The notes: generated by a model from the sequence alone, not told the origin. Counted from the stretch's first letter, positions 1 through 8,551 are shown. The stretch is DNA of 64,000 bases from CAYWXV01 sp964462535 (GCA_964462535.1 CAYWXV010000008.1:30845-94844); one strand, 5' to 3'. Numbers and translations: made by a program.

Positions 1-586
1 TCTCCATCACCTCCTGTTCCGTTACGGTCGGCCCTATCGGAGAGGTGGAGGCTGCGCTCCAGAAGCTCGCGTTGGTCGCCACCAGGACAGTGTCATCAAG
101 GAGCGACGACGCTCGGCGTTTGATATCGAGAGCTGTCTCCAGACCGTCCTGCCGATCAAGTGCCTTGTACGTACCTAGACGTGCGCCACGTGAGAGGGCG
201 AGCACCACCACGTTGACGACCTGATCATCCGGTGTGCGAATGCGGTGGAGCGACACGCCGTCAGCCAGTTCTTCTATGACGGTCGAATCAGGGAATGAAA
301 CGTTTGCAAGTGGGGCGAAAATTTTCGGCGCCGACGCAACCGCCTTCTCTTCCACCGCCGGAGCTGCGCGCCTGGACTTGGGGGCCGAACTTGTGGATCG
401 TTTGGCCTCCTTCTTGCGCGTCGTCTTGGTCGCGGTTGGACGTCCCTTCTTCTGAGCAAACGATTCGACGGGAAACGCGCTCAGAAGGACAAGAAGAGGA
501 AGTACGACGAAGAGGATCCGTCGAAACAAGGAAAGGGAGCGGGAATCGCGCGATACGGGGCGATCGTAACGTTGCGATCGTAGCAT
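1..586 (-). CDS. Secreted phosphodiester glycosidase (NAGPA-like), N-terminal part
   Basis: The gene runs off the left edge, so only about 195 N-terminal residues are visible, with no stop codon in the frame. From ATG at 586 it has an arginine-rich N-terminus, a hydrophobic stretch (about residues 24-38) ending in SFAQKK, which looks like a signal peptide, then a basic Lys/Arg/Ala/Ser-rich linker. From about residue 110 the pattern LHRIRTPDD, VNVVVLALSRGA and ATNASFW..PIGPTV resembles the phosphodiester glycosidase family (DUF2233/NAGPA), whose members remove GlcNAc or similar sugars from phosphodiesters or act on exopolysaccharide. A TTG at about 529 is an alternative start. The substrate is unknown and the catalytic C-terminal half is missing. 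Confidence 0.68.
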   Translation of the reverse strand, partial: MLRSQRYDRPVSRDSRSLSLFRRILFVVLPLLVLLSAFPVESFAQKKGRPTATKTTRKKEAKRSTSSAPKSRRAAPAVEEKAVASAPKIFAPLANVSFPDSTVIEELADGVSLHRIRTPDDQVVNVVVLALSRGARLGTYKALDRQDGLETALDIKRRASSLLDDTVLVATNASFWSAASTSPIGPTVTEQEVME

Positions 587-653
587 AGGGGATAACCGAT
601 TTGGAGGGGAGGAGAAGCAACGCCCGACGACTGGACCGACGGGTGAGGAGACC

Positions 654-1148
654 TCAGATTTCCTCATACGACTTCGGCTCCCAGCCCTCACCCTCGCATG
701 GAAGATGGAACTCGGAGACGTGATCGTCGAGCATCATACAGTGAAGACCTTCCGGATTGAAGTGCCGGCAACTCGAGCAGAGCGTCTGCTCGATCAGCCG
801 CCTGCTGGTCTTCTTGAAATGGCGATACTGGATCTGCGCGGGATAGATTACGATGCCATAGATCGAGAGCATGGTGATCGACCACCACTCCCCATAATCA
901 CCGACCAGGTGATCCTTCACGTACCAGGCAATGAAGATCGTCGCCACCAGCCGGAGCATTGCGTACCAGACGATAGACCCAAAGGTATAGCGATGCTCGC
1001 CCGAACGCGAGGCGCGTTCAGGGTAAGGATCACTCGATCGACGACGGCCGTCGATGCGGAACTGTTCGGGTCGACGTAGCACGGCGTTCTGCCCGTGGAT
1101 ACTGATTGCGTGGATGGAAGGTGGATGGTGGAGCCCGTCATGCGTCAA
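654..1148 (-). CDS. Small membrane protein with Cys/His-rich tail
   Basis: 164 residues. A charged N-terminal 50 residues is followed by two likely membrane segments (about residues 58-77 and 88-104), then a cytoplasmic or periplasmic tail with the pattern CSSCRHF, HCMMLDDH and LPCEG. Those four cysteines and several histidines could bind a metal, but I do not recognise the family. The C-terminal GWEPKSYEEI is typical of short zinc-ribbon-like tails. It lies between the glycosidase and citrate synthase on the same strand, with 270 bp upstream, so it probably has its own promoter. The start is uncertain because the N-terminus is poorly constrained. Confidence 0.6.
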   Translation of the reverse strand: MTHDGLHHPPSIHAISIHGQNAVLRRPEQFRIDGRRRSSDPYPERASRSGEHRYTFGSIVWYAMLRLVATIFIAWYVKDHLVGDYGEWWSITMLSIYGIVIYPAQIQYRHFKKTSRRLIEQTLCSSCRHFNPEGLHCMMLDDHVSEFHLPCEGEGWEPKSYEEI

Positions 1149-1359
1149 CCTGATGGTCTGGCGGGGTCACAATCCGTAGCAATTCGATATTACTGCGGTG
1201 GGGCCGTTCAGGCAAGGGGACGAGGGCCTCGATCGACAAGTATTATGATAAACTTTTGTTCATCTTGGCGCCGTCGATTGGGCATCGTTCTGATCCCCCC
1301 TGCTCATCACCTCCGCTCCGCTCCGCAACAATGCCGGGGCCGGTCAACCTGAAACGAGA

Positions 1360-1388
1360 CCGCCCGGACGCGTACGGCGTCCGGGCGG
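1360..1388 (-). terminator. Hairpin downstream of citrate synthase
   Basis: A perfect 12-bp inverted repeat (CCGCCCGGACGC and its complement) with a 5-nt loop GTACG lies 31 bp past the citrate synthase stop. The following sequence on the minus strand (GTCTCGTTTC) has only a weak U tract, so it may be a structured 3' end rather than a classical intrinsic terminator. Confidence 0.6.
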
Positions 1389-1419
1389 GGACTCTTTCCG
1401 GCCCGAGTCATCGAACGTT

Positions 1420-2718
1420 CTAGGCCTCAACAGCCTCGGGGGCGACACGATCGGCGACCTGCACGTATGCCCGCTCGGTTGCGCCGGTGTAGATCTGACG
1501 CGGACGGTAGATACGCATACCAGGATCGCTCCGAAGCTCGCGCCACTGTGCTATCCAGCCTGGCAGACGACCAATCGCAAACATCACCGTGAACATCTCC
1601 GCCGGAATTCCCATCGCGCGATAAAGGATGCCACTGTAGAAGTCGACATTTGGATAGAGCTTCTTCTCGATGAAGTACTCGTCGCGAAGCGCAATCTCCT
1701 CCAGGTTCCGGGCGATGTCGAGCAGCGGATCGTTGATACCCAGCTCGTTCAATACGCGGTCGCACTTTCCTTTGATGAGGCGTGCCCGCGGATCAAAGTT
1801 CTTGTAGACGCGATGTCCGAAGCCCATCAGCTTGAACGGATCCTCCTTCGACTTCGCCTTCTCGATGTACTTCGCGTAGTCGCCGCCGTCCGCATTGATC
1901 ATCTCCAGCATCTGGATCACTTCCTGATTGGCACGGCCATGAAGCGGTCCCGAGAGGGCACCGATACCTGCGGACATGGAGGCGAAGAGATCGGCACCAC
2001 TGCTACCAACCATCCGAACCGTCGACGTGCTGCAGTTCTGTTCGTGATCGGCATGGAGGATGAGCAAAAGGTCGAGCGTCTCGGCCAGCAGCTCCGGCAC
2101 TTCATATTCTTCGGCAGGCGTGGCGAACATCATGTGAAGAAAGTCCGCCGCGTAGCTCATGTCGTTGCGGGGGTAGACGAACGGCTGGCCGATGGTCTTC
2201 TTGTAGGCGAAGGCCGCAATGGTCTTCAGCTTCGCGATAAGGCGGACAACGTTCCTGCGGAGCGTCTCCGGGTCCCCATTCACGGAGTAGAACGCCGAAA
2301 GCGATGAGACCATCGACGACAGGACGCTCATCGGATGGGCGCTGGGGGGATACCCCTCGTAGAACTTCTTCATGTCCTCATGAAGGAGCGTGTGATGTGT
2401 CACATCGTGGATGAACTGGTCGAGCTGCGCGGCCGTGGGGAGCTCGCCGTAGATCAGCAGATACGACACCTCAAGGAACGACGAGTGCGCACACAGCTCC
2501 TCAATCGGATACCCGCGGTAGCGGAGGATTCCCTTCTCCCCATCGATGAAGGTGATGGCGCTCTCACATGAACCCGTGTTGCCATAACCGGGATCGAAGG
2601 TGATCGCACCACTCTGATTGCGGAGGGCAAGAGCGTTGAGGCCGACTTCCCCTTCAGATCCTACGATAACGGGGAGTTCGTACTCCTTGCCGTCCAGAAT
2701 GAGTTTCGCGTTGTTCAT
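1420..2718 (-). CDS. gltA: Citrate synthase (type II, hexameric type)
   Basis: 432 residues, the usual length for bacterial type II citrate synthase, which condenses acetyl-CoA and oxaloacetate to citrate at the entry of the TCA cycle. The N-terminal beta domain (about 1-60) with TFDPGYGNTGSC and the RGYPIEEL motif is typical. Catalytic residues fall where expected: H260 in GPLHGRANQ, H302 in GFGHRVYKN and D358 in NVDFYSG, matching H264, H305 and D362 of E. coli. The motif LHADHEQNCSTST at 221-233 is intact. No other TCA gene is nearby. The gene stands alone, with a hairpin after the stop and over 1.5 kb without a clear gene upstream. Confidence 0.97.
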   Translation of the reverse strand: MNNAKLILDGKEYELPVIVGSEGEVGLNALALRNQSGAITFDPGYGNTGSCESAITFIDGEKGILRYRGYPIEELCAHSSFLEVSYLLIYGELPTAAQLDQFIHDVTHHTLLHEDMKKFYEGYPPSAHPMSVLSSMVSSLSAFYSVNGDPETLRRNVVRLIAKLKTIAAFAYKKTIGQPFVYPRNDMSYAADFLHMMFATPAEEYEVPELLAETLDLLLILHADHEQNCSTSTVRMVGSSGADLFASMSAGIGALSGPLHGRANQEVIQMLEMINADGGDYAKYIEKAKSKEDPFKLMGFGHRVYKNFDPRARLIKGKCDRVLNELGINDPLLDIARNLEEIALRDEYFIEKKLYPNVDFYSGILYRAMGIPAEMFTVMFAIGRLPGWIAQWRELRSDPGMRIYRPRQIYTGATERAYVQVADRVAPEAVEA

Positions 2719-3730
2719 GGCAGTCTGTATGCGGTTGATGATGAGTCGTTCGGAGAGAAATTCGGCGATTGCCCCTCACAGGGGATCATAACTTAGCAAC
2801 GGCGGGGCAAAAGAAGCATGACAGTTGTTAAGCAAAGCACGGCCGCATTTCCCGCCGCCGATCAGCCCGCGCGAGCGCCTGATTAGCCCTTTCGACGTCG
2901 TTTCAACCCGTTGTCCAGTCGCGCGACGCCATTCCATCCGACGCTCGCACGGCTCGACGGAGCACGACGGTGCATTACGCCTGGTTCGGCACCCGCCTCG
3001 ACCACCTGTTTAATGCTCTGTCTACAGGTCCGAACGATCCACCACGAAATGGACGTCTCTACCCGAAGACGCGGTTCGTCTTCCCGGGGAGTGTAGCCTG
3101 GCACCGTGTCGCACCTGAGAGGTCTACGCCTGGAACCACTCCTTCGCGCACTCGCCGTCTATCGACGCGCCGAAAATCCTTCGATTCAACACTAAAACGC
3201 TGCGCGTGGAGCATATGCCGCGTCGCTGGAGGAAACCAGAGCAGCTTGTGAGACGTCTCGTTCTCCTCGAAACGTGTATTGAGAGTATTCGTTCCAAGTC
3301 CTGAACCTCACCCTCACCACCCACCCTGAAATCGTACTCTTGCGAATCAAGAGACAGACCGTGTGGTGTATGTGTGTCCAAGTCGATTTGCGCGTCTCCC
3401 TGGAACCGCGACAAAACCACTACGAGCATTGAATGTCCTCGACAATTGCTCTGACAGCTTTTCGTCGCGTGATATCAGTCTGTCTCGAGGCAGCGCACAG
3501 GGTCCGGTCTCGGTCGCAATCCCCGACCCATCAATCTGAATAATCATGTGCACACCGTCATATGGATAACGGCCCCTATTCGATCACATGTCCTGATTCT
3601 CGTCGGCAGGCGCAGCGCGTGCGACGGCGGGCTGAGATGCCCGCAGGGAGTGGACGAACGCCCGGAACGCTGTACACGGGCTCACGCGACAAATGCGTGT
3701 GAGTCAGATGCCGCGAGGGACACGTGGTCT
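2719..3730. other. Gene-poor stretch upstream of citrate synthase
   Basis: About 1 kb with only short, mutually overlapping reading frames in all six frames, none showing a recognisable domain, start context or composition like the neighbours. It must include the gltA promoter: on the minus strand TTTTG (about 2812) and TATGATCC (about 2793) have plausible -33/-7 spacing. I see no tRNA or other RNA gene. It may hold an eroded pseudogene or an unrecognised RNA. Confidence 0.5.
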
Positions 3731-3887
3731 CTAGCAGACTGTTGAAATACCGGTGTTTCCAGAGACTGTTCAAATCGCGCGAGGTCAAGGCGCGCGCCGA
3801 GGCGCGAATGAGGCGTACCGGAGGTACGCCGCAGTGAGTGACGAGGGGCGCAAGGCAGAGATCGCGCGTATTTCAACGGTCTCCTGG
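3731..3887 (-). repeat. CTAG-bounded palindromic repeat, copy A (157 bp, full length)
   Basis: Starts CTAGCAGACTGTTGAAATAC and ends GTATTTCAACGGTCTCCTGG, so the ends are inverted repeats. An inner inverted pair (ACTGTTCAAATCGCGCGAG near the left end and GAGATCGCGCG near the right) and a central GGCGTACC-GGA-GGTACGCC hairpin complete it. It reads on the minus strand relative to copies B-E. It is intergenic, with no gene touching either end. Length is identical to copy E. Confidence 0.85.
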
Positions 3888-3976
3888 CGGTGGCAACAGA
3901 TTAATGTGAGCAGACACGGTCGGTAGAGCGCGTTGCGCCATCAGGCAATTCCTGAAAAACCTCGACGTTTAGCGCG

Positions 3977-4186
3977 GAGGGTATCTACCTGTGCGCGAAT
4001 TGCCTCGCGCCCAACGCACCTCTTCAAAGTTNNNNNNNNNNNNNNNNNNNNNNNNNNNNNNNNNNNNNNNNNNNNNNNNNNNNNNNNNNNNNNNNNNNNN
4101 NNNNNNNNNNNNNNNNNNNNNNNNNNNNNNNGAGGGTATCTACCTGTGCGCGAATTGCCTCGCGCCCAACGCACCTCTTCAAAGTT
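3977..4186. repeat. Exact 55-bp direct repeat flanking a 100-N gap
   Basis: Positions 3977-4031 and 4132-4186 are identical over 55 bp (GAGGGTATCTACCTG to TCTTCAAAGTT) and abut the N run on both sides. Exactly 55 is a standard de Bruijn k-mer size, so these are most likely the shared end k-mer of two contigs joined by the scaffolder rather than a biological repeat. Confidence 0.9.
4032..4131. other. Assembly gap (100 N)
   Basis: A run of exactly 100 N, the conventional placeholder for a gap of unknown size. Because its flanks are the same 55 bp, the true sequence may be contiguous, with one copy and no missing bases, or may contain extra copies of a collapsed repeat. Confidence 0.95.
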
Positions 4187-4430
4187 GCTTGAGCTCCCGA
4201 GTGTTATTGTGGCGTGATAATTCAGAGGTAATTCGTCGGAAACGGTACGGTGAACGGTGAAATATTTCTGCCCAGAAATGCGAATGAAGTTTCTCGTTGC
4301 ATCTGCCGCTCAGGACATGAATGCGATCAGAGACGGGATAGCGCGATGACGCCCAATACCTGGTGCATTTCCCGCACCAACAGGAAAGCGCCAGCCCGAT
4401 GTCGTTCACTCCCCAATGATATCGGTGCAT
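4187..4430. other. Non-coding spacer downstream of the collagen-like lipoprotein
   Basis: About 240 bp between the gap and the lipoprotein stop. The only frame (83 residues on the minus strand) has no domain and no start context, so I do not call a gene. It contains no obvious hairpin terminator. Confidence 0.4.
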
Positions 4431-4844
4431 CTAGTTGTACACACGCAACTCGATCGAGAGACCCTCGTGCCCATCGCTGTAGTCGTTGACACCCGTCAGG
4501 ACGGCGTAACGGATTTCGGTACGATTCGACATCCCAGCCACGACTGACAGGACATTCGGAACCATGCCGGTAGCAAAGACAAGCGACCGCGCCGTATCGA
4601 TTGGCTGAGATAGCCTCCCCACGTAATGCCCCTTCGACTCCCTTGACCAGTTGATGGTGATTCCGAGCGTGTTCTGAACAACGTTGGCACGTGGTGAGTC
4701 TTCGCCGTGTTGTGACATCACCGCGGCGTATGCCCGGTACCCGACAGAGCCTGGTGGGCCCGGAGGTCCCGAAGGGCCATCACATGCAATTCCAATGAGA
4801 AACAGAAGCAGGGCGAGTGTCTTGAACGTGGAGCTCATACCCAT
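4431..4844 (-). CDS. Small lipoprotein with collagen-like GPP stretch
   Basis: 137 residues. The N-terminus has a hydrophobic segment ending LIGIAC, close to a lipobox, so the mature protein would start at Cys 21 and be lipid-anchored. The mature end begins with a short Gly-X-Y run (GPSGPPGPPG), as in collagen-like lipoproteins of Bacteroidota. The remaining 100 residues (VGYRAYAAVMSQ to ELRVYN) look like one beta-rich domain that I do not recognise. ATG at 4844 or at 4838 could be the start. It is preceded on the minus strand by an AGGAG-like sequence. Function unknown. Confidence 0.7.
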   Translation of the reverse strand: MGMSSTFKTLALLLFLIGIACDGPSGPPGPPGSVGYRAYAAVMSQHGEDSPRANVVQNTLGITINWSRESKGHYVGRLSQPIDTARSLVFATGMVPNVLSVVAGMSNRTEIRYAVLTGVNDYSDGHEGLSIELRVYN

Positions 4845-4948
4845 TCTCCTCCGTGCTTGAAGGGACCGTTGGCAGATCGGATGAGGACGAGTATACGAAA
4901 TGGGTGCCGACGATTCCAGACCCGTGAGGCGCCACTACCACATACTAC

Positions 4949-5500
4949 CTATCCCCTGCCACCTACTACCTCATAATGGTGCTGCACGAAGCCGAAATCG
5001 TACGGTTTTGATGATTTCAGACGGAGTGGGACGTCGTGCGGCAATGGCCCGAATAGTGAACGGCCCTCCCCAAGCAAGACCGGAATGACGGTGATGATCA
5101 ACTCGTCGATGAGCCCTTCGGCAAGAAAGCTCTGGATTGTGATTCCGCCGTCGACGTACACACGCTTCATACCATCACTCTCAAGCCGCGTCAGTAAGTC
5201 ACGAGGCGATTCAGATGTTCCAGAGACGGTCGCGGCGAGCCTGGCGGGGATGTCCACCACACCGCTGCTCATGACGACCACAGGCAGGGAACCGTAGGGC
5301 CATGGATCAAACGTGAGGGCCTGCCGATACGTGCTTCGCCCCATGACGAGCGCATCAATAGTGCCGATGAACTCACGGTATCCGCAATCCTCGCCAGCGG
5401 GAACGACGCCGTTGGCTTCTATCAGCCAGTCGATACTGCCGTCGAGGCGCGAAATGAATCCATCGAGCGTGGTTGCTATAAAGACGCTGGTAGTGGGCAT
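4949..5500 (-). CDS. Dihydrofolate reductase family protein (RibD C-terminal-like)
   Basis: 183 residues, typical length for the small DHFR/RibD_C family (YyaP, YwjB). The start TSVFIATTLDGFISRLDGSIDWL carries the NADPH-site pattern seen in these proteins. DALVMGRSTYRQALTF matches the conserved MGRxTYE segment, and VYVDGGITIQSFLAEGLIDELIIT followed by PVLLGEGRSLFG is the RibD_C signature. Members reduce pyrimidine- or pterin-like carbonyls with NADPH, but their substrates are mostly unknown. This is not a complete FolA. It stands alone between the lipoprotein and the desaturase. Confidence 0.88.
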   Translation of the reverse strand: MPTTSVFIATTLDGFISRLDGSIDWLIEANGVVPAGEDCGYREFIGTIDALVMGRSTYRQALTFDPWPYGSLPVVVMSSGVVDIPARLAATVSGTSESPRDLLTRLESDGMKRVYVDGGITIQSFLAEGLIDELIITVIPVLLGEGRSLFGPLPHDVPLRLKSSKPYDFGFVQHHYEVVGGRG

Positions 5501-5579
5501 GGCCGATCGAGTTGGTTGTTAGCGAGACCGCACCGGGTCATGGCCACGGTTCTCGTTATGCGGATGGCGGGGTCTGTTG

Positions 5580-5657
5580 CGGGATGCGTGTCGCGCCTCG
5601 AGACCTAACGTGATTTGACAAGGGTCATGATCTGAACTGTGTTTAACAGTCTCCCGG
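5580..5657 (+). repeat. Degenerate right half of the CTAG palindromic repeat, copy F
   Basis: The stretch GTCGCGCCTCGAGACCTAACG, TGATTTGACAAGG, GTCATGATCTGAAC and TTTAACAGTCTCCCGG aligns in order with the right half of copies C-E (CGCGATTTGAACAG, CTCATGATCTGA, TTCAACAGTCTGCCAG). The left half, possibly from 5518, is too eroded to place. It sits between the divergent DHFR-like and desaturase genes. Confidence 0.5.
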
Positions 5658-5761
5658 CTCCGTAGCCCTTCACTGGGCAATCGGAAGCGGATGTGAGTCA
5701 CAACGGCTTCCACACCGAATGGCGAAGCGAGGGAGCAGATCCGGGACTGAGCGGGATGAGC

Positions 5762-5788
5762 TTGCATACCGCAAATAGAGTATCTTTG
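5762..5788 (+). promoter_or_regulatory. Candidate promoter of the desaturase gene
   Basis: TATCTTTG at 5781-5788 is a perfect match to the Bacteroidota -7 element TAnnTTTG, with TTG at 5762-5764, 16 bp upstream, as -33. This would put the transcript start near 5795 and leave a leader of about 95 nt before the TTG start codon. Confidence 0.5.
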
Positions 5789-5888
5789 GCCCCCTTACCC
5801 CCTAGAGCCGCACGAACAGCTCCATCTGAACGTCTACGACACATCGTTCGGTCGCATCACTCGACATGCCTTTCGTCACAGGCCTACC

Positions 5889-6956
5889 TTGAAAGCCGTC
5901 AACTTCTCACGCCCTGATGAATTCCATAGGACACTTTACTCCCGGGTCCGGTCACATCTTCGAGAAAACGGGATTCCGAGAACGGGAGGCTTCCGCATCG
6001 CGCTGAAGATGGTCGTCATCTTCGCCCTCTTTGTCTCGTCGTACTACACACTCGTCTTCCTGTCTGAAAGTGTCTGGGTCACGATCACCGCGACGTTTCT
6101 CTTGTCGCAGGCGATCGTTCTCATCGGGTTCAACATCATGCACGACGCAGGTCACGGGTCATTTTCGAAGAAGAAGTGGGTCAACAAGGTGTTGGGGCTG
6201 AGCCTGGACCTTATCGGGGGAAATCAGTGGATCTGGGGCTTCAAACACGGCGTGCTCCACCACACGTACACCAATCTGGAGTCGCTGGACGACGACCTCG
6301 ACTCGCGGGGTTTCATCCGAACACATCCCGATCAGCCCTGGAGACCATACCATCGCTATCAGGCGATATACGCTCTTCCACTGTATGGACTTCTCTACCT
6401 CCTCTGGTTCTTCGACGATTTCACCGAGTTCTTCGGTCGGAACGTAGGAGGACATCCACTGAAATCACCGACGTGGCAGCAGACGGTCCTCCTCTTTGTA
6501 TTCAAGACCAACTTCGTCACATGGGCTCTCGTCGTTCCGATGATCATGCACACGTGGTATGTCGTGCTGTTGGTGTTCATGTGCGTGCAGGTCGTTGTTG
6601 GACTGACGCTGGCGATCGTCTTCCAGCTGGCACATGTGGTGGACGGCGTGTCGATGCCGAGCCTGCCTGAGGATCGCATATCGGTTGGGGAACAATGGGG
6701 TGTTCACCAGATCAGCACGACGGCCAATTTTGCAGTCAACAACCCATTCGTTCGCTGGTACGTGGGAGGATTGAACTTCCAAATCGAGCACCATCTCTTC
6801 GCCAACATCAGCCACGTCCGCTATCCGCAGATCCAGCCAATCGTGCATCGCACTTGTCGTGAATTCGGCGTGCGATACCAGTGCTATCCGACCGTCCGGT
6901 CTGCCGTGCGCGCGCATGTTCGTCAACTTGTCGCCATGAGTCACAAGCCCGCCTGA
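5889..6956 (+). CDS. Membrane fatty-acid (acyl-lipid/acyl-CoA) desaturase
   Basis: 355 residues with the three histidine boxes of the membrane di-iron desaturases: HDAGH at 85-89, HGVLHH at 120-125 and QIEHH near 305. The QxxHH third box is that of front-end and linoleoyl-CoA-type desaturases, but no cytochrome b5 domain is fused. Four or more membrane segments lie at about 38-60, 66-84, 160-180 and 200-245. It would introduce double bonds into acyl chains to adjust membrane fluidity. The frame has no ATG upstream of the first box, so TTG at 5889 is the best start, though the frame is open further upstream. Its 3' end overlaps comB by 16 bp, tail to tail. Confidence 0.92.
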   Translation: MKAVNFSRPDEFHRTLYSRVRSHLRENGIPRTGGFRIALKMVVIFALFVSSYYTLVFLSESVWVTITATFLLSQAIVLIGFNIMHDAGHGSFSKKKWVNKVLGLSLDLIGGNQWIWGFKHGVLHHTYTNLESLDDDLDSRGFIRTHPDQPWRPYHRYQAIYALPLYGLLYLLWFFDDFTEFFGRNVGGHPLKSPTWQQTVLLFVFKTNFVTWALVVPMIMHTWYVVLLVFMCVQVVVGLTLAIVFQLAHVVDGVSMPSLPEDRISVGEQWGVHQISTTANFAVNNPFVRWYVGGLNFQIEHHLFANISHVRYPQIQPIVHRTCREFGVRYQCYPTVRSAVRAHVRQLVAMSHKPA

Positions 6957-7672
6957 TTTTCGTCGACGAATTCACTCCCCCGAAGCCGCGGCACGACGCT
7001 CGATACGTTCAGCTCACCCGCGATCTGAATGTCTCCGGTGAATCCCCGCTCGCTCAATTCCCTTCCTGACGCCGAGCGCGCCATGAGCGCGGCCAGATCG
7101 GATGTGACGGCCGTGAACGCCTCGATTGCAACGTGGGCTTCCGGTGACTTCGTTCCTGGCAGACGGCCGAGAATCGCCCCCGCCGCCAACAGATCCTCAA
7201 TTGCCGGCCGAAGCGTGTCGTCCCCCCACCTCTCTCCCGCAGGTACCACATTGAACGTTCGTCCTACCGACGCGGCATAACTCGCCACGGCGCCACAATT
7301 CCTAAAGCATGCTGTAACCACGATCGAACCCGCTTGTTCGGCCCGGAGTACGAGCGCAGCGCCATTCGGAGAGGGAAGAACGCAGCGAAGACCACGACCT
7401 GCATCCTTGAACGACGACGGAGAGAGTGAATAGCGGTCGACCCCCCGCAGTCCGGCAAGCTCCGCTCCGTGTCTGTCGGCGAACGTCCGAGCAGATGCAC
7501 CACGCATGTCATACGGCAGAATGATCACACCTCGCGCCAGCGCAACGTCGACGCAGGTGGAAAAGGAGAGGACGTCGACCACGATCACTACGTCTGCATG
7601 TGCAAGCTGATCGATGCCGCGTTCTCCCCACTCGCACCGGCCGTCGAAGCCGTATTGGCTATGGGGATTCAT
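6941..7672 (-). CDS. comB: 2-phosphosulfolactate phosphatase family (ComB)
   Basis: 243 residues, full length for ComB. VVIVVDVLSFSTCVDVAL near the N-terminus, LPSPNGAALVLRA in the middle and the conserved WGDDTLRPAIEDLLAAGAI segment are diagnostic. In methanogens ComB dephosphorylates 2-phosphosulfolactate in coenzyme M synthesis. Bacteria without coenzyme M carry it for sulfolactate metabolism or an unknown phosphatase role. No ComA or ComC is near, so the exact substrate cannot be read from context. It is the last gene of a run with the SRPBCC protein 18 bp upstream. Confidence 0.88.
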   Translation of the reverse strand: MNPHSQYGFDGRCEWGERGIDQLAHADVVIVVDVLSFSTCVDVALARGVIILPYDMRGASARTFADRHGAELAGLRGVDRYSLSPSSFKDAGRGLRCVLPSPNGAALVLRAEQAGSIVVTACFRNCGAVASYAASVGRTFNVVPAGERWGDDTLRPAIEDLLAAGAILGRLPGTKSPEAHVAIEAFTAVTSDLAALMARSASGRELSERGFTGDIQIAGELNVSSVVPRLRGSEFVDENQAGL

Positions 7673-7690
7673 GTGTGCAGTGGGGACCGG

Positions 7691-8164
7691 TTACGTGTCG
7701 CGTCGCGGATCGAATGCCTCACGGAGCAACCCGTCTATTGCGCTGCCTCGATGAGAGAAGATGCGGGCGACCTGCCGCGCTACAAGCGGATAGGCGATAT
7801 CGCCGAGCGGCGAGAGGGGGAGGCGATAGCGGACAACGTCGCGCATCTCCGTCCCCGTTGGCGTTGGGCGGAATGTGTGCCGATGAATCCACTGCGCGTA
7901 CGGTCCACGCAGCTGTTCGTCGGTAAACGAATGAGGCGGGTTCCACTCCGAGATCAGCGTCCTCCACGTGAACGGGACACCGAACAACTTCAGACGATAG
8001 TCGATCAGTGTCCCTTCACGGATATCGATTGGGAGCGACGTCTGTACCGAGAAGTGTAACTCAGGAGGGGTTATCCGCTGCAGGTTTCCCGCGTCCGAGA
8101 AGAACGCGAACACACTGTCGATCGGATATGCCAGATCTGTAACGGATTCGAAACGGTGCTCCAT
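7691..8164 (-). CDS. SRPBCC (START/Bet v1-like) ligand-binding protein
   Basis: 157 residues. The opening pattern FESVTDLAYPIDSVFAFFSDAGNLQRITPP is the classic SRPBCC start, and WIHRHTFRPTPTGTEMRDVVRYRLPLSPLG matches the cyclase/dehydrase-like branch that includes CoQ-binding proteins and NAD-epimerase-associated SRPBCC domains. Such proteins bind hydrophobic ligands in a deep pocket. It lies 9 bp downstream of the preceding small protein and 18 bp upstream of comB, so it is probably co-transcribed with both. Confidence 0.85.
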   Translation of the reverse strand: MEHRFESVTDLAYPIDSVFAFFSDAGNLQRITPPELHFSVQTSLPIDIREGTLIDYRLKLFGVPFTWRTLISEWNPPHSFTDEQLRGPYAQWIHRHTFRPTPTGTEMRDVVRYRLPLSPLGDIAYPLVARQVARIFSHRGSAIDGLLREAFDPRRDT

Positions 8165-8173
8165 ACCCCTGTG

Positions 8174-8548
8174 CTACACTTTGCGGATCATGACGCGCTT
8201 CTCTTCCCAGTTCGGCTCGTACCCGCCATGCGTCACGAAGACAAGACGGTCCGTCGTAGCCGACTCAATTCGATCGCTGAGCTTCAATCCGTTCGGCACC
8301 AGGTTCGGCTTGCTGGAGGCGACGCTCTCGATGTGGAGAATTCCGTCCCTCACGGACCATGCCGTCCTGATTTCCACGTCCTCTCTGTCCGGATTGTCCT
8401 CCCAGTGAAGAACCTCGGTACCAGTGCCGTCGGAATTGTAGGTCGTCGTGCTCGCAGGGCTACTGTTGCTTGCCGGGTCAGACACCCACGTCCCCAACAG
8501 GCACTCGGCGAGTTGCTTGTCGTCAAGTTCCATTGCGATACTCTCCAT
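8174..8548 (-). CDS. Lipocalin-like hypothetical protein
   Basis: 124 residues, soluble, with a beta-rich pattern: CLLGTWVSDPAS near the N-terminus, TYNSDGTGTEVLHW in the middle and RLVFVTHGGYEPNWEEKRV at the end. The GTW followed by alternating strands resembles small lipocalin-like or YD-repeat-free beta-barrel proteins of unknown function. ATG at 8548 or 8533 could be used. It sits 3 bp after the small membrane protein and 9 bp before the SRPBCC gene, so it looks like the middle of a four-gene operon ending in comB. Confidence 0.65.
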   Translation of the reverse strand: MESIAMELDDKQLAECLLGTWVSDPASNSSPASTTTYNSDGTGTEVLHWEDNPDREDVEIRTAWSVRDGILHIESVASSKPNLVPNGLKLSDRIESATTDRLVFVTHGGYEPNWEEKRVMIRKV

Positions 8549-8551
8549 GAG

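Noticed and set aside
3124..3553. Short minus-strand frames of 101 and 68 residues
   Set aside because: They overlap each other, carry no domain, and have no start signals; left as non-coding.
3977..4186. 55-bp direct repeats as a CRISPR or insertion target duplication
   Set aside because: Only two copies, exactly adjacent to an N run, with a typical assembler k-mer length.
4179..4430. 83-residue frame after the collagen-like lipoprotein
   Set aside because: Trp/Cys/His-rich composition unlike any neighbour, and its end lies in the duplicated contig terminus.
7469..8059. 196-residue open frame on the plus strand
   Set aside because: Antisense to comB and the SRPBCC gene, both well supported.
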